Shown: positions 6,441-14,960 of the stretch, piece after piece | How positions within the stretch are numbered: the first letter of the stretch is position 1 | Layout of the letters: every line of letters starts with the position of its first letter | Origin: Pseudomonadota bacterium | GTDB lineage: Bacteria > Pseudomonadota > Alphaproteobacteria > Acetobacterales > Acetobacteraceae | NCBI GenBank assembly: GCA_021808205.1 | Contig: JAKBCD010000007.1 | Span: 1 to 15,146 of the forward strand | Direction of reading: 5' to 3' | Length of the DNA stretch: 15,146 nt | The notes under the pieces: generated by a model | Databases searched by the model: none | What the model saw: only the letters and a program-made list of their open reading frames with translations | What the model was told of the DNA's origin: nothing | Translations under genes and position numbers: made by a program

Positions 6441-8003
6441 ATGAAGGCGTTTGCGGAATTGCTGGAGCGGCTGCTGTTTGCCCCTGGCCGTAACACCAAA
6501 ATCTCGCTGCTGCGGGCTTATTTCACCACCCAGCCGGACCCGGAGCGCTGCTATGCGCTGGCCGCCATCGCTGGGGCGCTGGATTTCCCCGGTGCCAAAT
6601 CCGCAACGCTGCGGGAATTGACGACGAGACGTGTCGATTCCGAATTGTTCGATTTATCTTATGATTTCGTGGGTGACCTCGCCGAGACCATCGCGCTCAT
6701 CTGGCCTTCCCATGGGGATCATCCGCCCGCGCTGCCGGAGGTGATCGAGGCGTTGTGCGCCGCCAAGCGCGCGGAAATCCCAGCGCTGATCGAAACCTGG
6801 CTGGACCGCTCTGATTCCTCAACACGCCTGGCTCTGGTGAAGTTGCTCACCGGGGGGTTGCGGGTTGGCGCGTCTCTGCGGCTGGCCAAGCTGGCTTTGG
6901 CCGAGATGGGGATAACGGATGTGAACGAGATCGAGGAAATCTGGCATGGGCTGGAGCCGCCTTATGCCGGGCTGTTTTCCTGGCTGGAGGGCAAGGCCGA
7001 ACGGCCAACGCCTGGTGAGGCACCGGTATTCCGCCCGGTAATGCTGGCCCACCCTGTCGAGCTGCCGGATATCGAAAGGATCGACTGGAGCGACTTCCGC
7101 GCCGAGCAAAAATTCGACGGCATCCGCGTGCAGATTGTGGCGACCGGGGCGGAGAAGCGGCTTTATTCCCGCGCCGCCGAAGATATCTCCGCTGCCTTTC
7201 CGGATATTCTGGAAGTGGTGGATTTCCACGCGGTGCTGGATGGTGAATTACTGGTGATCCGCGACGGTATCATCGCGCCGTTTTCGGATTTGCAGCAGCG
7301 CCTCAACCGCAAATCCACCACGCCTGCGATGCAACGGGATTTGCCCGCAGGGATTATGCTCTACGACATGCTGTTTGATGGCGAGGAGGATATCCGCCCG
7401 CTTACTTTTGATGTACGGCGCGCCCGGCTCGAAGCCTGGTTCGCGCGCACCCGCCCGGCGCGGATGCAGCTTTCGCCGTTGATCGGCTTTGGTACCATCC
7501 AAGATTTAGCAGGATTGCGCGAGGCGGCGCGGGCGGAGCAGAGCGAGGGGCTGATGCTCAAACGCGGCGACGCGCCCTACATCGCGGGGCGGCCAAAGGG
7601 GCTGTGGTGGAAATGGAAGCGTGCTCCGCTCAGCCTGGATGCGGTGCTGATGTACGCTCAGCGCGGCCACGGCAAACGCTCGTCGTTCTATTCCGACTAC
7701 ACGTTCGGGGTGTGGAACGAGGAGGGCGAGTTGGTGCCAGTGGCGAAAGCCTATTCCGGCTATACGGATGAGGAGCTGAATTTCATCGACCGCTGGATAA
7801 GAAACCACACCATCAACCGCTTCGGCCCGGTGCGGGAGGTTGAAAAAGAGCTGGTGTTCGAGCTGGGGTTTGATGCTGCGCAGTTTTCCACCCGGCATAA
7901 ATCCGGCATCGCGCTGCGGTTTCCGCGTATTTTACGGCTGCGAACGGACAAGCCCGCGGCCGAGGCCGATAGGCTTGAGACCGTGCGCGGCATGATACCG
8001 TAA
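6441..8003 (+). CDS. ATP-dependent DNA ligase of the ligase-associated repair cluster
   Basis: A 520-aa ATP-dependent DNA ligase of the type annotated as 'cisplatin damage response' ligase, separate from the essential NAD-dependent LigA. Residues 1-200 form the N-terminal DNA-binding domain. The nucleotidyltransferase motifs follow: motif I E-Q-K224-F-D-G-I-R, where K224 is the lysine that accepts AMP; motif III with LDGE269; motif IIIa with MLYDMLFDGE; motif IV E369-GLMLK374; and motif V with WWK391-W-K393. The remainder is the OB-fold, ending with LRFPRILRLR near the C terminus. All catalytic residues are present and the length is typical. The start at ATG 6441 is set by a good AAGGAG. It seals nicks or ends made by the neighbouring nucleases in DNA repair. 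There is no LigD-style polymerase or nuclease domain, and no Ku gene is in the window. Its stop is only 6 nt from the convergent topA stop. Confidence 0.95.
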   Translation: MKAFAELLERLLFAPGRNTKISLLRAYFTTQPDPERCYALAAIAGALDFPGAKSATLRELTTRRVDSELFDLSYDFVGDLAETIALIWPSHGDHPPALPEVIEALCAAKRAEIPALIETWLDRSDSSTRLALVKLLTGGLRVGASLRLAKLALAEMGITDVNEIEEIWHGLEPPYAGLFSWLEGKAERPTPGEAPVFRPVMLAHPVELPDIERIDWSDFRAEQKFDGIRVQIVATGAEKRLYSRAAEDISAAFPDILEVVDFHAVLDGELLVIRDGIIAPFSDLQQRLNRKSTTPAMQRDLPAGIMLYDMLFDGEEDIRPLTFDVRRARLEAWFARTRPARMQLSPLIGFGTIQDLAGLREAARAEQSEGLMLKRGDAPYIAGRPKGLWWKWKRAPLSLDAVLMYAQRGHGKRSSFYSDYTFGVWNEEGELVPVAKAYSGYTDEELNFIDRWIRNHTINRFGPVREVEKELVFELGFDAAQFSTRHKSGIALRFPRILRLRTDKPAAEADRLETVRGMIP

Positions 8004-8009
8004 GGCCGT

Positions 8010-10682
8010 TCAGGCGGTTTTTTTCGCCTTTGTGGGTTTTGTCGGGGCTTTGGCTGCTGGCTTGGCTTTGCTTTTGGTCGCGGGTTTTTTAACTGTTTTG
8101 CCCGCTTCTTTCTTCACCACAGGTTTGGCGGCTGTTTTGGCGGCAGGCTTGGCCTTGGCGCCTTTTTTTCCGCGCGGCGCCAGGGTTTTGCCTTTTTCGG
8201 CCAGCAGGGCAACGGCGTCTTCCAGCGTTAGGCTGGTCATCTCCACGCCTTTCGGCAAATTGGCGACAATGTTACCCCATTGCGCGTATGGCCCGAACCG
8301 GCCCTTGCGAACGAGAATATCAGCGCCATCCTTGGGGTGCTGGCCCAGGGTTTTCACGGATTCCTGTTTTTTGGCGATCAGGTCCATGGCCCGGTTGAAG
8401 CCGAGATGCAGCACGTTATCGTCCCGGTCCAGCGAGGCGAAGAGTGCCCCCATTTTCACATAAGGCCCGAAACGACCGATATTGGCCTCGATTTTTTGCC
8501 CGGTTTCAGGGTGCAGCCCAACCAAACGCGGCAAAGAGAGCAGGCCAAGGGCTTCTTCCAGCGTCAATGTGGCACCATCCATGCCCCGCGCCAGCGAGGC
8601 GCGCTTGGGCTTGGCTTTTTTATCGGCGGGGTCCGGTTCGCCCTGCTGCACGTAAAGCCCGTAAGGGCCACGGCGGAGGGTAATGTCATCGCCGGTTTCC
8701 GGGTGCTGACCCAGCAGGCGCATGCCGTCTTTTAAGGAATCATCCTCGGTCTCGCCGCCATCAACGGCGAGTTTGCGGGTGTATTGGCAGGTGGGATAGT
8801 TTGAGCAGCCGATGAAGCTGCCATAACGCCCGAGTTTAAGCCCCAAACGGCCGGTGCCGCAGGCGGAACAGGCGCGGGGGTCGGAGCCGTCTTCCCGGGC
8901 GGGGAAGAAATGCGGGCCCAAATCATTGTCCAACGCGTCGATGACGTCGGAGATTTTCAAATCCTTCGTCTGGCCGATAGCGTTGGAGAAATCATCCCAG
9001 AAGGCCCGCAGAACATGCCGCCAATTGGCCTTGCCCTCGGCAACCTCGTCGAGCTGTTCTTCAAGATTGGCGGTGAAGCCGGTATCGACATAACGGGCGA
9101 AGAAGCTGACCAGGAAGGCGGTAACGAGCCGCCCGCGATCTTCCGGGATGAAGCGCCTGGCTTCCAGCTTTACGTAATTCCGGTCCCGCAGCACGGAAAG
9201 GATGGAGGCGTAGGTGGAAGGCCGGCCAATGCCCAGCTCCTCCATCTTCTTCACAAGCGAAGCCTCGGAATAGCGCGGCGGGGGCTGAGTGAAATGCTGG
9301 GTGGCGGTCACGTCGCGCGTCTTCGCCGGGTCGCCCTTATTGATGGGCGGCAGGATGCGGCTATCATCATCCGCGTCGGCGGGGGCGTCGTCCTGGTCTT
9401 CCCGATAGAGTTTCAGGAAGCCATCGAACGCCAGCACGGAGCCGGTGGCGCGCAGCGTCTGGCCCTTGCCGTCGGTGAGGTCGACGGCGGTCTGGTCCAG
9501 CTCAGCCGGGGACATCTGGCAGGCCAAAGCGCGTTTATAAATCAGCTCGTAAAGCCTGGCCTGCTCGGCATTGAGCATACGCGCCACTTTCTCAGGCTTC
9601 AGCGCGATGTCGGTCGGGCGGATCGCCTCATGCGCTTCCTGCGCGTTTTTGGCCTTGCTCTGATAGATGCGCGGGGCGACGGGAAGATATTGCTCGCCAA
9701 ACTCAGCCTGGATTTGCTTGCGCATGGCAGAGACGGCCTCCTGCGCCAATTGCACGCCATCGGTTCGCATATAGGTGATGAGACCGACCGTATCGCCGCC
9801 GATCTCCACACCTTCATAAAGCTGCTGGGCGAGGCGCATGGTCTGCTGGGAGGAGAAGCCGAGCTTGCGGCTGGCCTCCTGCTGCAAGGTGGAGGTGATG
9901 AAAGGCGGCGGCGGGCTGCGTTTGGTGCGCTTTTTCTCAACCGAGGCGACAGAGAAGCTGCCAGCCTGCACGGCGGCCTTGGCGGTAGAGGCTTTGGCTT
10001 CGTCGTTCAGGTCGAACTGTTCGAGCTTTTTGCCCTGGTAATGCGTGAGGCGGGCGGGGTAGGGCGCGCCGGTGGGGGTGAGCAGGGCGGCTTCCACGCT
10101 CCAATATTCCCGGGCCTTGAAGATTTCGATCTCGGCCTCGCGCTCGCAGATGAGGCGAAGGGCGACCGATTGCACACGGCCCGCGGATTTGGAGCCGGGG
10201 AGCTTGCGCCAGAGCACGGGCGAGAGGGTGAAACCCACCAGATAGTCCAAGGCGCGGCGGGCGAGGTAAGCCTCGATCAGCGGCGTATCGAGGTCGCGCG
10301 GCTGCGCCATCGCGGTTTTCACCGCGTTCTTGGTGATCTCGTTGAAGGTGACGCGCTTGACGTTAACGCCTTTCAGCGCATTGCGCTCGGCCAGGGCGGT
10401 TTGCACATGCCATGAAATCGCCTCGCCCTCACGGTCGGGGTCGGTGGCGAGATAGAGGGTTTTCGCCCCTTTCAGCGCCTTGGCGATCTCGCTGAGCTGG
10501 CGTGCCCCGCGGTCATCCGCCTGCCAATCCATGGCGAAGTCTTCATCTGGGCGGACGGAGCCATCCTTGGGTGGCAGGTCTCGCACATGGCCGAAGGAGG
10601 CCAGGACCTTATATGAATCCCCCAGGTATTTGTTGATCGTCTTGGCTTTGGAGGGGGATTCGACGACGACGATATCAGTCAA
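8010..10682 (-). CDS. topA: DNA topoisomerase I (type IA)
   Basis: Relaxes negative supercoils by passing strands through a transient single-strand break. The TOPRIM domain is at the N terminus with E8 in VVVESPSKAK and the acidic motif D81-P-D83-R-E-G-E87. The catalytic tyrosine is Y304 in LITYMRTDG. One Cys4 zinc ribbon is visible (C605, C608, C626, C632). It is followed by three repeats starting near LGQHPETG, LVGLHPETG and LGQHPKDG, each with a G-x-x-G-x-Y core, and then by a Lys/Ala/Pro-rich tail of about 50 residues that probably binds DNA non-specifically. The 890-aa length fits alphaproteobacterial TopA. The start is TTG at 10682: it gives the conserved MTDIVVVESP start, no other start codon is available between it and an in-frame upstream stop, and the ribosome binding site is weak. 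It is the last gene of the pyrB operon, 38 nt after dprA. Confidence 0.97.
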   Translation of the reverse strand: MTDIVVVESPSKAKTINKYLGDSYKVLASFGHVRDLPPKDGSVRPDEDFAMDWQADDRGARQLSEIAKALKGAKTLYLATDPDREGEAISWHVQTALAERNALKGVNVKRVTFNEITKNAVKTAMAQPRDLDTPLIEAYLARRALDYLVGFTLSPVLWRKLPGSKSAGRVQSVALRLICEREAEIEIFKAREYWSVEAALLTPTGAPYPARLTHYQGKKLEQFDLNDEAKASTAKAAVQAGSFSVASVEKKRTKRSPPPPFITSTLQQEASRKLGFSSQQTMRLAQQLYEGVEIGGDTVGLITYMRTDGVQLAQEAVSAMRKQIQAEFGEQYLPVAPRIYQSKAKNAQEAHEAIRPTDIALKPEKVARMLNAEQARLYELIYKRALACQMSPAELDQTAVDLTDGKGQTLRATGSVLAFDGFLKLYREDQDDAPADADDDSRILPPINKGDPAKTRDVTATQHFTQPPPRYSEASLVKKMEELGIGRPSTYASILSVLRDRNYVKLEARRFIPEDRGRLVTAFLVSFFARYVDTGFTANLEEQLDEVAEGKANWRHVLRAFWDDFSNAIGQTKDLKISDVIDALDNDLGPHFFPAREDGSDPRACSACGTGRLGLKLGRYGSFIGCSNYPTCQYTRKLAVDGGETEDDSLKDGMRLLGQHPETGDDITLRRGPYGLYVQQGEPDPADKKAKPKRASLARGMDGATLTLEEALGLLSLPRLVGLHPETGQKIEANIGRFGPYVKMGALFASLDRDDNVLHLGFNRAMDLIAKKQESVKTLGQHPKDGADILVRKGRFGPYAQWGNIVANLPKGVEMTSLTLEDAVALLAEKGKTLAPRGKKGAKAKPAAKTAAKPVVKKEAGKTVKKPATKSKAKPAAKAPTKPTKAKKTA

Positions 10683-10720
10683 CGGGCCGTTCCATTCAGT
10701 TGGTCTTCAAGCCGTAAGGC

Positions 10721-11821
10721 TCACGGGTCTTCGGCAAGAACCACCTTGTCTCCGGCCAGGCATTCTGCGCGCCCTGCCAATTCAAGCTCAAGGATAACCG
10801 CCCTTATCGATGTTATCGACAACTGGCAGCGCCGGGCGATCTCGTCAACTCCAACGGGTTCTGGGCCTAACAGGCCAGAAATTTCGCGCCGGGCGCGAGG
10901 TAGTTCATCTTCGGGTGCTGGGTCGTCCTCCCATAACGGTGGCGGCTCGGCGAAGCCAGGCGGCTTGGTGCGGCGTGCGGGCAGGTTGGTAAATACATCC
11001 TCCGCCGTTTCCGTCAGGTGCGCGCCCTGGCGAAGCAGGTCGTTGCCGCCACGGGCGCGGGGGTCGAGCGGCGAGCCGGGCACGGCGAAAATTTCGCGGC
11101 CCGCCTCCACCGCCAGGCGCGCGGTGAGCAGCGAGCCGGAGCGGGCGGCGGCCTCGATGACCACAAGGCCCAGGGTGAGTCCGGCGATGATGCGGTTGCG
11201 CTTGGGGAAATGCCGCCCGATGGGGGCGGTGCCCAATGGGGCCTCCGCCACCACCGCGCCGTTTTCCACGATCCGGCGCTGGAGGTCGGCGTTTTCAGGC
11301 GGGTAGGGCACATCCAGCCCGCCCGCGATGACGGCGATGGTGCGCCCGCCACGGAGGGCCCCTTCATGCGCGGCGGTGTCTATGCCTCGGGCGAGGCCCG
11401 AGGCGATGGTGAGGTGTGGGGCAAGTTCTGCGGCAAGGTGCGCGGCGAGGCGCATACCGTTGGCGGAGGCGTTGCGGGCGCCGACAATGCCGATGGAGCG
11501 TGAGGTAAGTAGCCCGGCATCGCCCAAAACCGCGATGGCGGGCGGGGCGTCAGCCAGTTCCGCCAGATAAGCCGGGTAACCGGGCTGGTCCAGGAAGAGG
11601 AATATGCCGCCGAGATGTAGGATGGCGTCGTATTCCCGCTCGACTTCGGCCATGGGCGGAATGCGCGGCGGGGTGGCGCGGCCGCCGGATTTGGCGAGGG
11701 CGGGCAGGGCGGCAAGCGCTTCATCCGGGTTGGAAAAACGCGAAAGCAGGCGGCGATAGGTGACGGGGCCGACACTTTCCGTGCGGGCGAGGCGCAAAAA
11801 CCCCAGCGCCGGATTAGCCAT
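10721..11821 (-). CDS. dprA: DNA-processing protein DprA (Smf)
   Basis: DprA binds single-stranded DNA and loads RecA, protecting incoming DNA in natural transformation; it is also conserved in species not known to be competent. The 366-aa protein has an N-terminal SAM-like helical region. The Rossmann-fold core carries the family motifs GARNAS (114-119), SGLARGID (141-148), FPKRNRIIAG (205-214) and SGSL (228-231). After a Pro-rich linker at about 285-310 comes a C-terminal winged-helix (DML1-like) domain at about 313-362. I chose the ATG at 11821 (MANPALGF); 24 further codons upstream are open but lie inside the preceding gene and show no homology. The start overlaps the stop of the preceding small gene by 8 nt (ATGGCTAA) and has no Shine-Dalgarno sequence, so its translation probably depends on the upstream gene. 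Confidence 0.94.
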   Translation of the reverse strand: MANPALGFLRLARTESVGPVTYRRLLSRFSNPDEALAALPALAKSGGRATPPRIPPMAEVEREYDAILHLGGIFLFLDQPGYPAYLAELADAPPAIAVLGDAGLLTSRSIGIVGARNASANGMRLAAHLAAELAPHLTIASGLARGIDTAAHEGALRGGRTIAVIAGGLDVPYPPENADLQRRIVENGAVVAEAPLGTAPIGRHFPKRNRIIAGLTLGLVVIEAAARSGSLLTARLAVEAGREIFAVPGSPLDPRARGGNDLLRQGAHLTETAEDVFTNLPARRTKPPGFAEPPPLWEDDPAPEDELPRARREISGLLGPEPVGVDEIARRCQLSITSIRAVILELELAGRAECLAGDKVVLAEDP

Positions 11822-12185
11822 TGAGGTTGAGGATGGAGAGGATTTCACCCAGCTTGGCCGGAGGCACCACCCAGGCGCCAACGGGGGTGGCATCCTCGTA
11901 AAAACTGGCGATGACGCCGCAGGCGGGGGTTTGCCCGGTCAAGGCGGCCTCTGTTGCGCCAGGGCCATCGGCCACCAGGGCGCCGATTTCATCGAAACCG
12001 GGGATGTTGACGTTGATGAAGCCCGGGGCAGGCTGGCCGGTGCCGATGACAACCCAGAGCGGGCCGGTGGGCTGGGCGCAGGGCTCAGGGTTGAAAAGAT
12101 GGATGCGATTGGCTTGCAAATGATTGAGCGCAAGGGCAGGGGCAGCACCCAATATCCAGGCGGCGAGGCAGAGTGCGGTTCTCAT
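11814..12185 (-). CDS. Small secreted protein of unknown function between plsY and dprA (123 aa)
   Basis: I do not recognise a family. It begins with a clear signal peptide: one early arginine, a hydrophobic core of about 14 residues and an Ala-Leu-Ala site near residue 20. The mature protein of about 103 residues should therefore be periplasmic. It has two mature cysteines, in NPEPC and TPAC, which could form one disulfide. Otherwise it is rich in Gly, Pro and Ala and has no further membrane segment. Evidence that it is a real gene: its ATG overlaps the plsY TGA as ATGA, and its TAA overlaps the dprA start by 8 nt, so the frame is embedded in a continuous chain of coupled genes. The order plsY-dprA is common in alphaproteobacteria, so this protein is an addition within the operon. 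Its role cannot be inferred from the neighbours. Confidence 0.75.
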   Translation of the reverse strand: MRTALCLAAWILGAAPALALNHLQANRIHLFNPEPCAQPTGPLWVVIGTGQPAPGFINVNIPGFDEIGALVADGPGATEAALTGQTPACGVIASFYEDATPVGAWVVPPAKLGEILSILNLNG

Positions 12186-12772
12186 GCGGGTTTTTTACCA
12201 ATGCGTGGTTCCTCGCCCCGGATGAGGCGCTGGATGTTGGGTTTATGCTTCCAATAGACCAGGCCAGCGATGATGAGAGCGGCTTCCGCCGTGAGCGCGC
12301 CTTTCAGCGCAAGTGCCGCGATGGGGGCGGCGGCATAGGCCACCAGCGCGGAAAGTGAGGAGTAGCGCAGCGTGAAGGCCACCAGCAGCCAGAGGGCGCA
12401 GCACACAAGACCTAGCGGCCAGGCGAAGCCAAAGAAAACACCCAACCCAGTGGCCACACCCTTTCCGCCCTTGAAGCCGAGCCAGACAGGAAAGAGATGC
12501 CCCAGCACCGCCGCCAGCCCGACCACCAGCACGCCGTGATGCAGAAACAACTTCACCAGCAGCACCGCGAGGAAGCCTTTCAGCCCGTCCAACAGCAATG
12601 TGGCCGCCGCGAGTTTTTTGTTGCCGGTGCGCAGCACATTGGTGGCGCCGATATTGCCGGAGCCAATGGAACGGATATCGCCCAGCCCGGCAAGGCGGGT
12701 GAGCAGCAGCCCATAAGGTACACTGCCCATGAGATAACCGAAAACGGCAATGCCGAGATAAAGCCCGGTCAA
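12182..12772 (-). CDS. plsY: Acyl-phosphate:glycerol-3-phosphate acyltransferase PlsY
   Basis: An integral inner-membrane enzyme that moves the acyl group from acyl-phosphate to glycerol-3-phosphate, giving lysophosphatidic acid, the first step of phospholipid synthesis in the PlsX/PlsY pathway. At 196 aa it has the usual length. The family motifs are present: GSGNIGATNVLR (37-48), the glycine-rich GFKGGKGVAT (99-108) and HKPNIQRLIRGEE (176-188). Several hydrophobic membrane segments are visible, for example at about 4-24, 56-76, 82-100, 110-134 and 140-172. The start is TTG at 12772, overlapping the TGA of the upstream pyrC-like gene as TTGA. A GGAGGG at 12785-12780 lies 7 nt before it and supports this choice. 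The open frame continues upstream to 12910, but that part is out-of-frame pyrC sequence. Confidence 0.93.
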   Translation of the reverse strand: MTGLYLGIAVFGYLMGSVPYGLLLTRLAGLGDIRSIGSGNIGATNVLRTGNKKLAAATLLLDGLKGFLAVLLVKLFLHHGVLVVGLAAVLGHLFPVWLGFKGGKGVATGLGVFFGFAWPLGLVCCALWLLVAFTLRYSSLSALVAYAAAPIAALALKGALTAEAALIIAGLVYWKHKPNIQRLIRGEEPRIGKKPA

Positions 12773-14040
12773 CCGAACACCCTCCGCCCGGCTTTCCAGG
12801 TGCCAAGCACCACGCCTTCCAGAGCGCGGCCATCGAAAGGTGTGTTCTGCGCCTTGCCCGGCAGCTTGCCGGCCTGCACCTGCCAGGATTTTTCGGGGTC
12901 GAACAGGCATAAATCGGCGGGCGCGCCTTTGGCGAGCCGACCGGCCTCAATGCCAAGCCAGGCGGCGGGTTTGACGGTGAGCAAGGCCAGCGCCTGGGGC
13001 AGACTGAGGTCGCCCGCCTGCACCCGCGCCAGTGTAACGCCCAGCAAGGTTGCGAGGCCGCAGCCGCCGGGTTCGGCCTCGGCGAAGGGCTGGCGCTTAT
13101 CGTCCGGGTCGCGGGGCTGGTGGTCGGAGGCAATAGCGTCGATGGTGCCATCTTTCAGGGCTGCCACCACGGCGAGGCGGTCTGCCTCAGCCCGCAGCGG
13201 CGGAGAAAGCTTGGCATAGGTGCGGTAATCGCCAATCGCAGTCTCGTTCAGGTCGAAATATGGGGGGGCGGTGTCGCAGGTGATTTTAAGCCCCTTTTCC
13301 TTGGCGTGGCGGATAAGCTCCAGCGCCTCGGCGGTGGTGATGTGCGCGAAATGCACAGCACCGCCGGTGAGCTCGGCCAGGCGGATATCGCGCGCGACGC
13401 AAATGGCCTCCGCCGCGGCGGGAATGGCGGGCAGGCCCATCCAGGTGGCGCGGGGGCCAGCGGTGGCAGCACCGCCCCGGGCGAGATCGGAATCTTCCGG
13501 GTGCTGAACAATGCGGGCACCAAAGCCGGAGGCATAAGCCAGCGCCAGGCGCATGAGCCGCGAAGAGGCGATGGGCTTGCTGCCATCGGTGAAAGCCACG
13601 GCCCCGGCGGCTTGCAGCAAGCCATATTCGGCCAGCTCTTTGCCCTCCAGCCCGCGTGTGGCGGCGGCATAGGGCAGGAGGGTGACGCTGCCGGTTTCCT
13701 CGCCGCGCGCGCGCAGGAAACGCACCAGGGCGGGATCGTCGATGACCGGATTGGTTTCCGGCAGCACGGCAATGGTGGTGATGCCGCCCGCCGCCGCCGC
13801 CGCCGCCGCACTGGCAATGGTTTCGCGGTACTCAAAACCCGGCTCGCCGATGGCGGCGCGCATATCCACCAGGCCAGGGCAGAGCACGGCCCCCTCGGCA
13901 TCGATGATTTCAGCGCCATCTGGATTACCCATAGCGGCACCGAAATCGGCAATCTTGCCGCCCTTAACCAGCAATTCACCTTCATGCAGGGTCTGCGCGG
14001 ATTGATCCAGATATTTGATTTTACGGAATAAAGTAATCAA
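12769..14040 (-). CDS. pyrC: Dihydroorotase-like protein PyrC' (probably non-catalytic)
   Basis: A 423-aa type I dihydroorotase homologue with the amidohydrolase fold, from [12 protein letters not shown] to the C-terminal VFG. Active enzymes have an HxH zinc motif after PGLVDM. Here the same place reads R61-A62-A63, so both histidines are gone. The later ligand-type residues H180 (VQHPED), H233 (FAHIT) and D306 (ASDHQP) remain, but the residue equivalent to the bridging Asp in FTDDG is shifted or lost (FTDGSK). Zinc hydrolysis of dihydroorotate is therefore unlikely. In Pseudomonas a comparable PyrC' is needed only to assemble active aspartate transcarbamoylase with PyrB, and that role is inferred here from the overlap with pyrB. 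The TTG at 14040 overlaps the pyrB stop as TTGA and has GGAG 6 nt upstream; an alternative TTG at 14058 adds six residues. An active dihydroorotase should be encoded elsewhere. Confidence 0.9.
   Translation of the reverse strand: MITLFRKIKYLDQSAQTLHEGELLVKGGKIADFGAAMGNPDGAEIIDAEGAVLCPGLVDMRAAIGEPGFEYRETIASAAAAAAAGGITTIAVLPETNPVIDDPALVRFLRARGEETGSVTLLPYAAATRGLEGKELAEYGLLQAAGAVAFTDGSKPIASSRLMRLALAYASGFGARIVQHPEDSDLARGGAATAGPRATWMGLPAIPAAAEAICVARDIRLAELTGGAVHFAHITTAEALELIRHAKEKGLKITCDTAPPYFDLNETAIGDYRTYAKLSPPLRAEADRLAVVAALKDGTIDAIASDHQPRDPDDKRQPFAEAEPGGCGLATLLGVTLARVQAGDLSLPQALALLTVKPAAWLGIEAGRLAKGAPADLCLFDPEKSWQVQAGKLPGKAQNTPFDGRALEGVVLGTWKAGRRVFG
12780..12785 (-). promoter_or_regulatory. Ribosome binding site of plsY
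   Basis: GGAGGG on the minus strand, 7 nt before the TTG at 12772. It lies inside the end of the pyrC-like gene and is the main evidence for the TTG start. Confidence 0.7.
13788..13808. repeat. Trinucleotide repeat, seven CCG units (GCG on the coding strand)
   Basis: Seven perfect CCG units, read as GCG in the pyrC-like gene, encode seven alanines in the helix after the mutated HxH site. The repeat keeps the frame, so unit changes would only alter the alanine run. Active homologues also have an alanine-rich helix here. Confidence 0.8.
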
Positions 14041-14960
14041 GAGTTGCTCCGCGCGCAAGTTTCCAGCACCGCCATGCGGACGGCCACACCCATTTCCACC
14101 TGTTCCTTAATGAGCGAGCGGGCGGTGTCATCCGCCACTTCACTGTCGATCTCGACGCCGCGGTTCATCGGGCCGGGATGCATCACCAGGGCGTCGGGTT
14201 TGGCGAAAGCCAGTTTCGTGCGGTCCAGCCCGTAGAAGGTGAAATATTCCCTGGCGGAAGGAACCAGACCGCCGGTCATGCGTTCTTTTTGCAGGCGCAG
14301 CATCATCACGATGTCTGCGCCTTTCAAACCTTCCTGCATGTCGTGGAAAATTTCCACGCCGTTCACGCCGATGGAATCGGGGACAAGGGTAGGGGGGCCA
14401 ACAAGCCGGACGAAATTGCCCATCATGGTGAGCAGCAGGATGTTGGAGCGGGCGACACGGGAATTAAGCACATCGCCGCAGATGGCGATGGTGAGGCCGG
14501 AGATGCGGCCCTTACGCCGGCGGATTGTGAGGGCGTCCAGCAGCGCCTGGGTTGGGTGTTCATGCGTGCCATCGCCAGCGTTGATAACCGAGGCGCCGAC
14601 TTTCTGCGCCAGCAGGGCGGGCGCGCCGGAGCTTTTATGGCGCACCACCAGCAAATCGCAGTTCATCGCGTTCAGGGTGGCGGCAGTGTCCAGCAGGGTT
14701 TCGCCCTTGGTGACGGAGGAGGTGGCGACGGACATGTTCACCACATCAGCACCTAGGCGCCTTCCGGCCAGCTCAAAGCTTGTGCGGGTGCGGGTGCTAT
14801 CCTCAAAGAACAAATTGATGAGGGTGCGCCCTCGCAAGCTGTCCCGCTGGGTTTTGCCGGAGCGGTTTAAAAGCGCGTAGCTCTCCGCGAGGTCCAGCAG
14901 GTTGGTGACGGAAGCCGGGTTCAGCCCCTCGATTCCGAGCAGATGTTTTAATGACGCCAT
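14037..14960 (-). CDS. pyrB: Aspartate carbamoyltransferase catalytic subunit
   Basis: Condenses carbamoyl phosphate with aspartate to carbamoyl aspartate, the committed step of pyrimidine synthesis, in the cytoplasm. The 307-aa product shows the carbamoyl-phosphate loop S55-TRTRT-60, the mobile-loop lysine K85, H135-PTQ-138 and H261-PGPMNRG-268, all catalytic-subunit hallmarks. No regulatory-chain gene (pyrI) is nearby; instead the overlapping downstream gene is a dihydroorotase-like protein, the arrangement in which PyrB and PyrC' form one complex. I chose the ATG at 14960 ([10 protein letters not shown]). The frame is open 60 codons further, but that part shows no homology and runs through the intergenic region. 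The ribosome binding site is weak. It is the first gene of the operon reaching topA. Confidence 0.96.
   Translation of the reverse strand: MASLKHLLGIEGLNPASVTNLLDLAESYALLNRSGKTQRDSLRGRTLINLFFEDSTRTRTSFELAGRRLGADVVNMSVATSSVTKGETLLDTAATLNAMNCDLLVVRHKSSGAPALLAQKVGASVINAGDGTHEHPTQALLDALTIRRRKGRISGLTIAICGDVLNSRVARSNILLLTMMGNFVRLVGPPTLVPDSIGVNGVEIFHDMQEGLKGADIVMMLRLQKERMTGGLVPSAREYFTFYGLDRTKLAFAKPDALVMHPGPMNRGVEIDSEVADDTARSLIKEQVEMGVAVRMAVLETCARSNS
14047..14050 (-). promoter_or_regulatory. Ribosome binding site of the pyrC-like gene
   Basis: GGAG on the minus strand, 6 nt before the TTG at 14040 and inside the last codons of pyrB. It favours this start over the TTG at 14058. Confidence 0.55.

Noticed and set aside
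8012..8030. Intrinsic terminator at the ligase/topA junction
   Set aside because: The stem is only about 5 bp and the T run is in the loop rather than after the stem; the T-rich character comes from lysine codons of topA.
8910..10415. Long plus-strand open frame (501 codons) opposite topA
   Set aside because: It is antisense to the strongly conserved topA, has no family resemblance, and arises from the codon bias of the GC-rich gene on the other strand.
12773..12910. Longer plsY with 46 extra N-terminal residues
   Set aside because: The extra part is out-of-frame pyrC sequence; the TTG at 12772 has a strong ribosome binding site and gives the normal PlsY length.
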